Origin: Streptomyces sp. CG4
Lineage (GTDB): Bacteria; Actinomycetota; Actinomycetes; Streptomycetales; Streptomycetaceae
Length of the DNA stretch: 64,000 bases
Reading direction: 5' to 3'
NCBI RefSeq assembly: GCF_041080655.1
Contig: NZ_CP163525.1
Coordinates: 7,998,001 to 8,062,000, forward strand
Shown here: one piece after another, positions 43,631 to 52,200 of the stretch
How positions within the stretch are numbered: the first letter of the stretch is position 1
Layout: every line of letters starts with the position of its first letter
The notes under the pieces: model-generated
What the model saw: the letters and a program-made list of their open reading frames with translations, nothing else
Told to the model about the DNA's origin: nothing
The model's database searches: none
Position numbers and translations under genes: made by a program

Positions 43631-44785
43631 TCAGCGCCTCGTCACCGTGCCCTCAACGGCGAACAACTGCTCCTCCACATGGTCCAGAGCCAAGCGCAGC
43701 GCCCCCGTGGACACGGCCGTCTCACCCAACACGGACAACGCCACCCGAGGCGGCCGCAGACAATAGCGGGCCAGCTCGCGGCGCAGCGGTTCCAGGACAC
43801 CGTCGAGACCGGCCGCCCAGCCGCCGATCACGACGAGCTCCGGATCCAGCGCCAGGACCAGTGCGGCCACGTCGTGCACGAGCCGCTGGATGAACCGCTC
43901 GACGGCCGCCCGCGCCCGCTGGTCGCCCTCCCGGGCCAGCGCGAACACCTCGGCGACCGCCGGCTCGTCCAGCGGGTGCAGCGGCTCGTCGGTGGTGGAC
44001 AGCAGCGTCTCCGGGGTCGCCTCCCGGCCCAGCAGATGCAGCGCGCCGATCTCCCCGGCGGCGCCGCCGAAGCCGCGGTGCAGCCGGCCGCCGATCAGTG
44101 ATCCCGCGCCCGGGCTCAGCCCGGCCAGCACGAACACCACGTCGTCCGTCCCGGCCGCCGAGCCCTTCCAGTGTTCGGCGACGGCCGCCGCGTTGGCGTC
44201 GTTCTCCACCAGCACCGGGCACTTGAAGGAGCGGCTGAGCCGCTCGCCCAGCCTCAGACCCGTCCACTGCGGCAGCGCCGTGCTCAGCCGCACCGTGCCG
44301 TCGGCCTCCACGATCCCCGGCGTGCCCACGCCCACGGCCCGCAGCGAGCCGCGGGCGACCCCGGCGCGCCGCAGCAGCTCGGCGACCGTGCCACGCAGCC
44401 GGTCGATCCGCTCGTCCGCCGAGGCCGTCTCGGCGACCTCCTTGGCCTGCGTGCCCAGCACCCGCCCGTCCAGGTCGGACAGCAGCGCGGCGACCCGGTG
44501 CGGCCCGATCTCCAGGCCCAGCAGATGCCCCGCCTCGGCCCGGAACCGGAACCGGCGCGCAGGCCGCCCCTGACGGCGCGCACTGCCCTCGTCGGCCGCC
44601 GTCTCCACGACGAGCCCGGCCTCGATGAGCCCTTCGACGACACCTTCCACGGTCGGCCGGGACAGCCCGGTGACCCGGCTGATCTCGGTGAGCGTCGCGC
44701 AGTCCGTGGCACGCAGCGCGTGCAGCACCACCGCGGAATTGATCCTTCGCAGCAGCGAGGGATCGCCGCCGGTCAGCTGCGCCAC
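43631..44785 (-). CDS. ROK-family regulator (NagC/XylR type)
   Basis: A 384-residue ROK protein: an N-terminal HTH (LTEISRVTGLSRPTVEGVVEGLIEAGLV), then a kinase-like domain with VGVGTPGIVEADGTVRLS and the ENDANAAA catalytic-type Asp. The usual zinc site (GEIGH followed by CxCGxxxC) is replaced by GEIGALHLLGREATP, so no structural zinc is expected, and the GTGIGGG phosphate loop is altered. It is probably a sugar-responsive repressor and not a kinase. GTG 44785 has GGAAGGA seven bases upstream; a longer form from ATG 44866 is possible. Confidence 0.83.
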   Translation of the reverse strand: MAQLTGGDPSLLRRINSAVVLHALRATDCATLTEISRVTGLSRPTVEGVVEGLIEAGLVVETAADEGSARRQGRPARRFRFRAEAGHLLGLEIGPHRVAALLSDLDGRVLGTQAKEVAETASADERIDRLRGTVAELLRRAGVARGSLRAVGVGTPGIVEADGTVRLSTALPQWTGLRLGERLSRSFKCPVLVENDANAAAVAEHWKGSAAGTDDVVFVLAGLSPGAGSLIGGRLHRGFGGAAGEIGALHLLGREATPETLLSTTDEPLHPLDEPAVAEVFALAREGDQRARAAVERFIQRLVHDVAALVLALDPELVVIGGWAAGLDGVLEPLRRELARYCLRPPRVALSVLGETAVSTGALRLALDHVEEQLFAVEGTVTRR

Positions 44786-44899
44786 CCGTCCGTCCTTCCA
44801 GCTCGCGGGCGTGTTGGCCGGATCGTACTCGGCCCGGCGCACCCCGGCGAGTGCCGGGTTCCGCATCGGGGCCGACGGCAGGGCGCGACAGACGCCGGC

Positions 44900-45556
44900 T
44901 CAGCACGGCTCGACGAACCCCGACTCGTACGCGGTGATCACCGCCTGGGTGCGGTCGCGTGCGCCGAGCTTGGCCAGTACGGCGCTCACATGCGACTTGA
45001 CCGTCTCCGTGCCCACGACCAGCCGGGCGGCGATCTCCGCGTTCGACAGCCCCCGCGCCATCAGCCGCAGCACCTCCGCCTCACGCTCCGTCAGCCGGGC
45101 CCGCTCCAGAACGGCACGCGCCGGCCGGTCGCCGTCGCCGTACCGGGCGGCCAGGCGCCGCACGGAGGCCGGGAACAGCAGCGACTCGCCCTCCGCGATC
45201 AGCCGCACCGCGTGCACGATCTCGGCCGGCCGGGCCCGCTTCAGCAGGAACCCGTCGGCACCCGCGCGCAGCGCCTCGTACACGAACTCGTCGTCCTCGA
45301 AGGTCGTCACCACGAGGATCTTCGGTGGCTCGGGCACGGTGCGCAGCACCACGCGCGTGGCCTCGATGCCGTCCAGGAGCGGCATGCGTACGTCCATGGC
45401 GACCACGTCCGGCCGCAGTTGCCGCACCAGCGGGACGACCGCGGCCCCGTCGGCCGCCTCGCCCACCACCTCGATGTCGGGCTGCGCCTCCAGCACGGCC
45501 CGCAGACCTGCGCGGACCAGGGGTTCGTCGTCGACGAGGAGTACGGTGACCGGCAT
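44900..45556 (-). CDS. NarL/LuxR-type response regulator
   Basis: A 218-residue response regulator. The receiver domain has VDDEP acidic residues, the phosphoacceptor Asp in VVAMDVRMPLLDG, the Thr in VTTFEDD and the Lys in FLLKRARP. The C-terminal LuxR HTH reads LTEREAEVLRLMARGLSNAEIA with TVKSHVSAVLAKLGARDRTQAV. It follows its kinase gene by 41 bases on the same strand and probably controls the divergent ABC transporter. Confidence 0.93.
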   Translation of the reverse strand: MPVTVLLVDDEPLVRAGLRAVLEAQPDIEVVGEAADGAAVVPLVRQLRPDVVAMDVRMPLLDGIEATRVVLRTVPEPPKILVVTTFEDDEFVYEALRAGADGFLLKRARPAEIVHAVRLIAEGESLLFPASVRRLAARYGDGDRPARAVLERARLTEREAEVLRLMARGLSNAEIAARLVVGTETVKSHVSAVLAKLGARDRTQAVITAYESGFVEPC

Positions 45557-45597
45557 CCGGCCAGCCTAGATCAGGTGAGCGGGCCCACCCGCCCCGA

Positions 45598-46752
45598 TCA
45601 GCCGAGCGGCAGCTCCGCCCACACCTGCCAGTCGCCCTCGTCCGGGCCGGTGCGGGCGCTGCCGCCCAGCAGGGCGGCCCGCTCGCGTATGCCGCGCAAA
45701 CCGCTGCCCCGCCCGGGGCCGGGTATCGCGCCCGGCAGGGGATTGCGCACGTCCAGGGCGAGTGTGCCGTCGCCGACCGTGACCCGGACCCGCACCGGGA
45801 CGGCCCCGGCGTGCCGCAGCACGTTGGTCAGCGCCTCCTGAAGGATCCGGTACCCCTCGCGGGACACCGGCCCGGGCACGGCCGCCACCGGACCCGTCAC
45901 CTCGGCGTCCACCTTCGCTCCGGAGGCCCGAGCCGAGTCCAGCAGCCGGCCCGCGTCGGCGAGCGTGGGCCGGGCGCTCACCGGCCGCTCGCTCTCGCGC
46001 AGAATGCCCAGCACCCGCTCCAGATCCTCCAGGGCCGCCCGGCCGGTCTCCTCGATGGCGTCCAGCGCGCGCTCGGTGAACTCCGGGTCGCCCGCCGCCC
46101 GCGCCGCACCGGCCTGCACCACCGCCACCGTCAGCGCGTGCCCGATCGAGTCGTGCAACTCCCGCGCGATACGGGTGCGTTCCAGCAGTTGCTCGGTGCG
46201 CTCCTCCAGCGCGGCCAGCCGCTCGGCCGCCGACGGCCCCAGCAGGCGGCGCGCGCAGACCGTGATCAGCATGCCGAGGCCCACGACCACGCCGTACAGG
46301 ACGAGCAGCGGGAGCGGCGTCAGCAGTGCCCAGGCGCGGTGCTGCGGCAGTTGGCCCAGCACGGGAAGCCCGGACGGCGCCCGCCCCCAAGCGGCCCGCG
46401 CCAGCTCGAACGCGAAGACGAGCAGCCACACCGTGACGAACATGCTGATCCAGCCGAGGACCCAGCGCAGTTCCAGCCACACCACCGTGCGTGTCCGGTC
46501 CCGCCATGTCGCCGACGGCTCCTCGGAGATGCCCGGCTCCTGCTCACCCGGCGTCAGCAACAGCCGCGCCTGCACCCCCTCGCCCCTGCGTACGGCGGGC
46601 ACGAGGCCCAGCACGACGAGCATCACGCCCGGGACCCAGGGCTTCGACATGTCGATGAACATCCACATGCTCTGGATCAGCATGGGCACCCACTGGTGCA
46701 GCAAGCGCGTGTACGTCGTCCCGCGCAGCAGCGGGCGCAGGAAGCGGACCAT
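45598..46752 (-). CDS. Sensor histidine kinase (HisKA_3 type)
   Basis: A 384-residue membrane kinase. Four or so hydrophobic segments occupy the first about 170 residues. The HisKA_3 phosphoacceptor is IARELHDSIGHAL; the ATPase domain has REGYRILQEALTNVLRHA (N box) and GSGLRGIRERAALLGG. It pairs with the adjacent NarL-type regulator. ATG 46752 is used because the first membrane segment follows directly; longer starts up to 46815 are possible. It is divergent from an ABC transporter, the classic layout of antibiotic- or peptide-sensing BceRS/LiaRS-like modules. Confidence 0.9.
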   Translation of the reverse strand: MVRFLRPLLRGTTYTRLLHQWVPMLIQSMWMFIDMSKPWVPGVMLVVLGLVPAVRRGEGVQARLLLTPGEQEPGISEEPSATWRDRTRTVVWLELRWVLGWISMFVTVWLLVFAFELARAAWGRAPSGLPVLGQLPQHRAWALLTPLPLLVLYGVVVGLGMLITVCARRLLGPSAAERLAALEERTEQLLERTRIARELHDSIGHALTVAVVQAGAARAAGDPEFTERALDAIEETGRAALEDLERVLGILRESERPVSARPTLADAGRLLDSARASGAKVDAEVTGPVAAVPGPVSREGYRILQEALTNVLRHAGAVPVRVRVTVGDGTLALDVRNPLPGAIPGPGRGSGLRGIRERAALLGGSARTGPDEGDWQVWAELPLG

Positions 46753-46782
46753 GCGGACATCGTCGCAGCCTGCACGGACAAC

Positions 46783-46830
46783 GGGCCTCCCCCGCACGGG
46801 GGAGACGCTCTCCACCGGCGGGGGAGGCCC
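46783..46830. promoter_or_regulatory. Nested concentric dyad between kinase and ABC transporter genes
   Basis: Outer arms GGGCCTCCCCCG (46783-46794) and CGGGGGAGGCCC (46819-46830) are perfect complements. Inside, GGAGA-CGC-TCTCC (46801-46813) is a second palindrome with nearly the same centre. It fills the 107-base divergent gap and is a likely operator for the response regulator; as RNA it would also be a strong hairpin. Confidence 0.6.
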
Positions 46831-46859
46831 CGACGTCCCCGCACGGCGAGGCTGGTGCC

Positions 46860-47780
46860 ATGACCAGCATCGACGTACGCGACCTGACCAAGGAGTACGG
46901 CGGACTGCGGGCCGTGGACCAGCTCACCTTCAGCGTGCGCCCCGGCCGCGTCACCGGCTTCCTCGGCCCCAATGGCGCCGGAAAGTCCACCACCATGCGC
47001 CTCGCCCTCGGCCTCGACCGGCCCACCTCCGGCACCGCCACGATCGGCGGCCAGGCCTACGCCGCCCTGCGCGAACCCCTGCGCCGGGTGGGCGCGTTGC
47101 TCGACGCGCGGGCCGCGCACGGCTCCCGCACCGCCCGCGACCATCTGCGCGCCCTCGCCGCGAGCAACCGCATCCCGGACCGGCGGGTCGACGCCGTCCT
47201 GGCGGAGACCGGGCTGGCCGCGGTGGCACGGCGCCGGGTGCGGACGTACTCCCTCGGCATGCGCCAGCGGCTCGGCATCGCCGCCGCCCTGCTCGGGGAT
47301 CCCGAGGTGATCCTGCTGGACGAGCCCGCCAACGGCCTCGACCCCGAGGGCATCGTCTGGATCCGCACCCTGCTCCGCCGCCTCGCCGAGGAGGGCCGTA
47401 CGGTCCTGGTCTCCAGCCATCTGATGAGCGAGACCGCCGCCTTCGCCGACCATCTCGTGATCCTGGGCAAGGGGCGGCTGCTGGCCGACACGCCCGTCCA
47501 GGAGTTCATCCACGCGCGTGTGCAGCCCCATGTCCGGATCCGCTCCACCGACCTCGCCGCGCTGGACGACCTCCTAGCCCGCCACGGCCTCGACGCCTCC
47601 CGGGACGCCGACGGAGCACGGACCGTGCGGCACGCGGGCGTGGACGACCTCGGCCGGATCATGGCCGAGGCGGGCGTACCCGTCCTGGAACTCGCCGCGC
47701 GGGAGGCCACCTTGGAGGAGGCCTATCTCGATCTGACCGCGGCCGAGGCCGAGTTCACCGCACTGACCCAGGAGGTCTGA
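46860..47780 (+). CDS. ABC transporter ATP-binding protein (DrrA/BcrA type)
   Basis: A 306-residue ABC ATPase: Walker A GPNGAGKST, signature YSLGMRQRLGIA, Walker B VILLDEPANGLDPEG and the H-loop SSHLMSE. The C-terminal about 90 residues are the extension typical of DrrA/BcrA-type export ATPases. It starts beside the concentric dyad and its stop is two bases from the permease start. Likely export of a hydrophobic drug or peptide, induced through the divergent two-component system. Confidence 0.93.
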   Translation: MTSIDVRDLTKEYGGLRAVDQLTFSVRPGRVTGFLGPNGAGKSTTMRLALGLDRPTSGTATIGGQAYAALREPLRRVGALLDARAAHGSRTARDHLRALAASNRIPDRRVDAVLAETGLAAVARRRVRTYSLGMRQRLGIAAALLGDPEVILLDEPANGLDPEGIVWIRTLLRRLAEEGRTVLVSSHLMSETAAFADHLVILGKGRLLADTPVQEFIHARVQPHVRIRSTDLAALDDLLARHGLDASRDADGARTVRHAGVDDLGRIMAEAGVPVLELAAREATLEEAYLDLTAAEAEFTALTQEV

Positions 47781-47782
47781 CC

Positions 47783-48493
47783 ATGCCGTTCGCACCCGTG
47801 CTGCACGCCGAATGGATCAAGATCCGCACCCTGCCGTCGCTCCTCGGCGGCCTGGCCGGGATCCTCCTCGCCACCACCGGGTTCTCGGCCCTCTCGGCCG
47901 CCGGCGCCGACGGTTCGGACCCGCTGTACTCCGCGTTCTTCGGCGTGAGCCTCGGCCAGATCGCCGCGATCGCGTTCGGTACGACGGCCGTGGCAGCGGA
48001 GTTCCGGGGCGGCGCGCTGCGGCTGACCCTGTCGGCGGTGCCCGACCGCCGGCGGTGGTTCGCCGCCAAGGCAACCGCGATCGCCCTGCCCGCGCTGGCC
48101 GTCGGCCTCCTCACCGGGCTGGCCACCCTGCTGGTCGGCAAGGCGGTCCTGGGCGCCGACGGTCCGACGTGGGGCGAGGGCCTGCGCGGCGCCGTCGGCT
48201 GCGGCCTCCAGCTGACGCTGATGGCGCTCTTCGCCGCCGGACTCGCGGCCGTGCTGCGCAGTGGCGTCGCCACCCTGTCCGTTCTGATCCCGTTCGTGCT
48301 GATCGTGTCCTTCGTCGTCGGCGATCTGTCCGGCAGCGTCGCCGACTACCTTCCCGACCGAGCCGGTCAAGTCGCCCTGCACAGCAGTTGGGACGGCGCC
48401 CTCGGCCCGTGGAGCGGGCTCGCGGTGACCGCGCTGTGGGCGGCGGCCGCGCTGCTCGCGGGCGCGTGGAGACTGGACCGCCGGGACGCCTGA
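47783..48493 (+). CDS. ABC-2-type transporter permease
   Basis: A 236-residue permease beginning with the ABC-2 amphipathic N-terminus (LHAEWIKIRTLPSLLGGL) and about six membrane helices, including FGTTAVAAEFRGGALRLTLSAVP between helices two and three. With the upstream ATPase it forms an exporter. GGAGG lies just before its ATG. Confidence 0.9.
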   Translation: MPFAPVLHAEWIKIRTLPSLLGGLAGILLATTGFSALSAAGADGSDPLYSAFFGVSLGQIAAIAFGTTAVAAEFRGGALRLTLSAVPDRRRWFAAKATAIALPALAVGLLTGLATLLVGKAVLGADGPTWGEGLRGAVGCGLQLTLMALFAAGLAAVLRSGVATLSVLIPFVLIVSFVVGDLSGSVADYLPDRAGQVALHSSWDGALGPWSGLAVTALWAAAALLAGAWRLDRRDA

Positions 48494-48534
48494 CGGTCCG
48501 CCAATTGTCAGTGCCGCCCGGTTTACTGGATCGC

Positions 48535-48978
48535 ATGGACATCGCGACGTGCCTGACCGCCATCGAGTCGCTGTGCGCACGGGAGTTCCCCACGGCGCAC
48601 AGCAGAACGGAACACGGCGAGAGCGGGCCCGGATTCCACATAGCCGCCTTAGAGACGAGCGGCGACTTCTCGGAGGACGACGGAACCGGGCGGGAGGAAA
48701 CGGCGGCACAGTTCGAGGCCGACCGGGACGCACTGGCCGAGCGGATGGCGGAGCGGTGGGGGCCCGCGCAGTACATCAGCCTGTACAGCGTCCTGGAGCG
48801 GACGACGCTCGGCGAGGACATACCGCAGCCGTGGGCCGGCCTCGGCGGGCATGTCCCGGACGTCAAGCTCTGGCAACTGCCCGGAAGCGGCGGCTGGCTC
48901 GCCCTCGGGGTGTCCCAGTGGACCGATCACGCGCCGTTCCAGCTGCTGGCGGTGGTCACCACCGTGGACCCGCCGTGA
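48535..48978 (+). CDS. Hypothetical protein downstream of ABC transporter
   Basis: A 147-residue acidic cytosolic protein that I do not recognise. It has a Trp-rich C-terminal half (WGPAQYISLYSVLER, QPWAGLGGHVPDVKLWQLP) and no membrane segment or catalytic motif. It lies 42 bases after the permease on the same strand and could be part of that unit or a separate gene; codon use is typical of the chromosome. Confidence 0.6.
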   Translation: MDIATCLTAIESLCAREFPTAHSRTEHGESGPGFHIAALETSGDFSEDDGTGREETAAQFEADRDALAERMAERWGPAQYISLYSVLERTTLGEDIPQPWAGLGGHVPDVKLWQLPGSGGWLALGVSQWTDHAPFQLLAVVTTVDPP

Positions 48979-49050
48979 CCCGCTCCAACCGGGCGTGGCG
49001 GCCCGCGGCCGGGCTTTCCAGGCCTGCGTGACAGCCTCCGGCCGGGCGAT

Positions 49051-49623
49051 CTAGGCCTGTGCGGCGGCCCGCAGCCGGGCGAATTCCTCCGCCATGGTCG
49101 CCGCCGTCCAGTGCGCGTTCAGCCCGCTGGGATTGGGCAGCACCCAGATCCGGGTGTCCCCGAACGTCCGCTCCTGCGGCCCCACTTGGGCCGTGCGGTC
49201 GCCGAAGGCGGCCCGGTACGCGGTCACCCCGACCACGGCCAGCCACCTCGGCCGCAGCCGCGTCACCTTCTCGGTGAGCAGCCGCCCGCCCTCGACGTAC
49301 TCCTCAGCGCTCAGCTCGTCGGCCCGCGCCGTCGCCCGCGCCACGACATTCGTGATGCCCAGTCCGTACGACAGCAGTTCCCGCTGCTCGGCCGGCTTCA
49401 TCAGCCGTGGCGTGAAGCCGGACAGATGCAGCACCGGCCAGAAGCGATTGCCGGGACGGGCGAAGTGGTGACCGGTCGCCGCCGTCATCAGCCCGGGGTT
49501 GATGCCGCAGAACAGCACCCGGAGACCGTCCGCGACGACGTCCGGTACGAGACGGTCGCGGGCGGCCTCCAGTTCCGCCTTGGTGAAGCGCGGGGAGCGG
49601 GGAGCGCGGGGTGCGCCGGTCAG
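49051..49623 (-). CDS. mug: Mug-type G/U(T)-mismatch DNA glycosylase
   Basis: About 190 residues of the Mug/uracil-DNA glycosylase family: LRVLFCGINPGLMTAATGHHFARPGNRFWPVLH (the GINPG motif carries the catalytic Asn), GITNVVARATARADEL and the late VLPNPSGLNAHW. It excises uracil or ethenocytosine opposite G. There is no ATG, GTG or TTG in frame near the expected N-terminus (RFTKAELEAARDR); the only fitting codon is CTG at 49623, overlapping the purB stop, so coupling with purB is likely but the start is uncertain. Confidence 0.85.
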   Translation of the reverse strand: MTGAPRAPRSPRFTKAELEAARDRLVPDVVADGLRVLFCGINPGLMTAATGHHFARPGNRFWPVLHLSGFTPRLMKPAEQRELLSYGLGITNVVARATARADELSAEEYVEGGRLLTEKVTRLRPRWLAVVGVTAYRAAFGDRTAQVGPQERTFGDTRIWVLPNPSGLNAHWTAATMAEEFARLRAAAQA

Positions 49624-51062
49624 AGGATCGCCCCGGGGGTGTAACCGGCGGCCTCCGGGTGCTGCTTGACGAGCTCCTCGATCCGGCCGATGACGACGCC
49701 GACCTGGGCGGCGGCGGCACCGGTGAAGGACAGCTTGTCGGCCATCAGCGCCGCCAGCTGCTCCCGGTCGAGTGGGAGGCGCTCGTCGGCGGCCAGCTTG
49801 TCGAGCAGCTCGTTGCGCTCGGCACCCTGCTCGCGCATCGCGAGCGCGGTGGCGACGGCGTTCTCCTTGATCGCCTCGTGCGCGACCTCGCGGCCCACCC
49901 CGGCTCGCACCGCACCCATGAGCACCTTGGTGGTGGCCAGGAACGGCAGGTAGCGGTCCAGCTCGCGGGCGATGACGGCCGGGAAGGCGCCGAACTCGTC
50001 GAGGACCGTCAGGAAGGTCTCCAGCAGGCCGTCCAGGGCGAAGAAGGCGTCCGGCAGCGCGACCCGGCGCACCACCGAGCAGGACACGTCGCCCTCGTTC
50101 CACTGGTCGCCCGCCAGCTCGCCGGTCATCGAGGCGTAGCCGCGCAGGATCACCATGAGGCCGTTGACGCGCTCGCAGGAGCGGGTGTTCATCTTGTGCG
50201 GCATCGCCGAGGAGCCCACCTGGCCCGGCTTGAAGCCCTCGGTGACCAGCTCGTTCCCGGCCATCAGCCGGATCGTCTTGGCCAGCGAGGACGGCGCCCC
50301 CGCCAGCTGCACCAGCGCGGTGACGACCTCGTAGTCCAGCGAGCGCGGGTACACCTGGCCGACCGAGGTGAACGCCTGCGAGAAGCCCAGATGCCCGGCG
50401 ATCCGGTCCTCCAGCTCGGCGAGCTTGACCGCGTCACCGCCGAGCAGGTCCAACATGTCCTGCGCGGTGCCGACCGGGCCCTTGATGCCGCGCAGCGGGT
50501 AGCGGGAAAGAAGCTCCTCGACCCGGCCGTACGCCACGAGCAGCTCGTCGGCGGCCGTCGCGAATCGCTTGCCCAGTGTCGTGGCCTGCGCGGCCACGTT
50601 GTGCGAGCGGCCGGCCATGACCAGCTCGGCGTACTCGCCCGCCAGCTTGCCGAGGCGCGCCAGCACGGCGACCGTACGGTCGCGCATCAGCTCCAGCGAC
50701 AGCCGGATCTGCAGCTGCTCGACGTTCTCCGTGAGGTCGCGGGAGGTCATGCCCTTGTGCACGTGCTCGTGCCCGGCGAGGTCGTTGAACTCCTCGATCC
50801 GGGCCTTCACATCGTGCCGCGTGACCTTCTCACGCTCGGCGATCGAGGCCAGGTCGACGGTGTCGAGGACACGCTCGTAGTCGGCGATCGCCTCGTGCGG
50901 CACCTCGATGCCGAGGTCCCTCTGGGCGCGCAGCACGGCGAGCCAGAGCTGCCGCTCCAGCTTCACCTTCTGCTCGGGGGACCAGAGCGTGGCGAGCTCG
51001 GCGGAGGCGTAGCGTCCGGCGAGGACGTTCGGGATGCGGGGCTTGGCGGGCGCAGAAGTCAC
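49620..51062 (-). CDS. purB: Adenylosuccinate lyase
   Basis: A 480-residue fumarase/aspartase-superfamily enzyme. It has GMTSRDLTENVEQ, the signature loop GSSAMPHKMN with the catalytic Ser, and YPLRGIKGPVGTAQD. It performs two steps of purine synthesis (SAICAR to AICAR, adenylosuccinate to AMP). The start is GTG 51062; TAGAAT (51071-51076, minus strand) lies 8 bases upstream, so the message has almost no leader. Mug is coupled at its 3' end. Confidence 0.95.
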   Translation of the reverse strand: MTSAPAKPRIPNVLAGRYASAELATLWSPEQKVKLERQLWLAVLRAQRDLGIEVPHEAIADYERVLDTVDLASIAEREKVTRHDVKARIEEFNDLAGHEHVHKGMTSRDLTENVEQLQIRLSLELMRDRTVAVLARLGKLAGEYAELVMAGRSHNVAAQATTLGKRFATAADELLVAYGRVEELLSRYPLRGIKGPVGTAQDMLDLLGGDAVKLAELEDRIAGHLGFSQAFTSVGQVYPRSLDYEVVTALVQLAGAPSSLAKTIRLMAGNELVTEGFKPGQVGSSAMPHKMNTRSCERVNGLMVILRGYASMTGELAGDQWNEGDVSCSVVRRVALPDAFFALDGLLETFLTVLDEFGAFPAVIARELDRYLPFLATTKVLMGAVRAGVGREVAHEAIKENAVATALAMREQGAERNELLDKLAADERLPLDREQLAALMADKLSFTGAAAAQVGVVIGRIEELVKQHPEAAGYTPGAIL

Positions 51063-51135
51063 GTGTCCAGATTCTACTGGCGCTTTGTGCAGGCCAGCGC
51101 CGCGCCCCCATTCGGCGGAAGCTACGAGACCCCGG

Positions 51136-51531
51136 TCACCCGGACCGGGCCGACCGGGCTGCCGCACCGCCCGAGCTCGTGCCGTCGCCCCCCTCGTCGG
51201 CGTCGGCCAGCTCCGCCAGCACGTCCGCGTGGCACAACTCGGGCGCGCACCAGCAGGCCAGGGTCCTGCCGCGCAGTTCCGCGACCAGCTCCAGCAGCTC
51301 CGGCCGCTCCAGCAGATGGGCCCGGTACTTCGCCATGACCTCGGCCCGGGTGCCGTCCCGCTTCTTCTTCGGGGTGTCGTAGGCGAACGGGTTGTAGAGC
51401 GGATGCCGGGGCAGGTCCCAGCCGCCCAGCGTCCAGCGGCGGCCGACGTAGACGACGTCGGCGGGCGCGTGCTCCAGCCGGGGGCCGAACTAGTGGATCC
51501 GGCCCCGGACATTGATCACCCGCGTGGTCAT
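51136..51531 (-). pseudogene. DUF4326-family gene interrupted by an amber codon
   Basis: Reading from ATG 51531 gives MTTRVINVRGRIH, then TAG (51490-51492), then an open frame FGPRLEHAPADVVYVGRRW, LPRHPLYNPFAYDTPKKK and ACWCAPELCHADVLAELA to the stop at 51136. This is the full DUF4326 pattern (about 131 codons), so one nonsense codon at position 14 breaks an otherwise intact gene. A shorter protein from ATG 51336 would lose half the domain. The TAG lies within GAACTAGTGGATCC. Function of the family is unknown. Confidence 0.75.
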
Positions 51532-51696
51532 GGCGAGAGGCTACGCCTGGCCCTCGTACGGCAGCAGCTCGGGACGCTTGGGCGGGCGGCCGTCCCCGGA
51601 CGGTGTGACACCCGCCCAGCTTCCCTGCACGTAGGGTAGAGGGCGCGTGCGGCAAGGGGGGCGGCGCAATCCGAGCACCAAGGAGCACCACCCTCG

Positions 51697-52200
51697 ATGG
51701 CCGTCAAGCCTCTCATAGGCCTCTATCTGCGCAAGAGCAAGAACTTGCGGGAGGACGACCACCGCCGAGAGCAGTCCACCGACACGCAGGAGGCCTCCGG
51801 GCGTCGCTGGGCCGACCGCAACGGCTGCACCGTCCGTCATGTGTGGGTAGACCTGGCGTCCGGCTACAAGGCGGATGCCAAGCGTCCCGACTTCGACAAG
51901 GCGCTAGCAGCGCTACGGAACCGTGAGACCTCGGCGCTGTGGTGCTACATGGTGGACCGGTTCTCTCGCCAGGGCGCCCATGCTGTTCTCGACGTGATCG
52001 ACCCGGCAGACGGCACCGAGCCCGGCCGCCTGATCTTTGAGTACGACAACCTTGACTCCGCGAACGATCGAGACAAGCGCTGGATCTTGAACCGGGCGAT
52101 GGACGCCAAGGAATACAGCGATCAGCTTTCCGCGCGTACGAGGGACACCAAGCAGCAGCAGCGGGAAGACGGGCAGTGGGTTACCGCTCAGCCCCCGTGA
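51697..52200 (+). pseudogene. Serine integrase, N-terminal fragment
   Basis: 167 codons of a large serine recombinase: GLYLRKSKNLREDD with the catalytic Ser, ASGYKADAKRPDFDKALAALRN, MVDRFSRQGAHAV and the start of the long linker (LSARTRDTKQQQREDGQWVTAQPP). It stops by fusion to an IS110 fragment exactly where the recombinase domain (normally PPYGxR) should begin, so two thirds of the enzyme is missing and it cannot integrate. It marks an old phage- or ICE-like insertion next to the DUF4326 pseudogene. Confidence 0.85.

Noticed and set aside
48992..49080. Near-duplicate GGCGGCCCGCRGCCGGGC words at 48997 and 49063
   Set aside because: The match is short and made of common GC-rich words; one copy is in the mug coding end, so no functional repeat is claimed.
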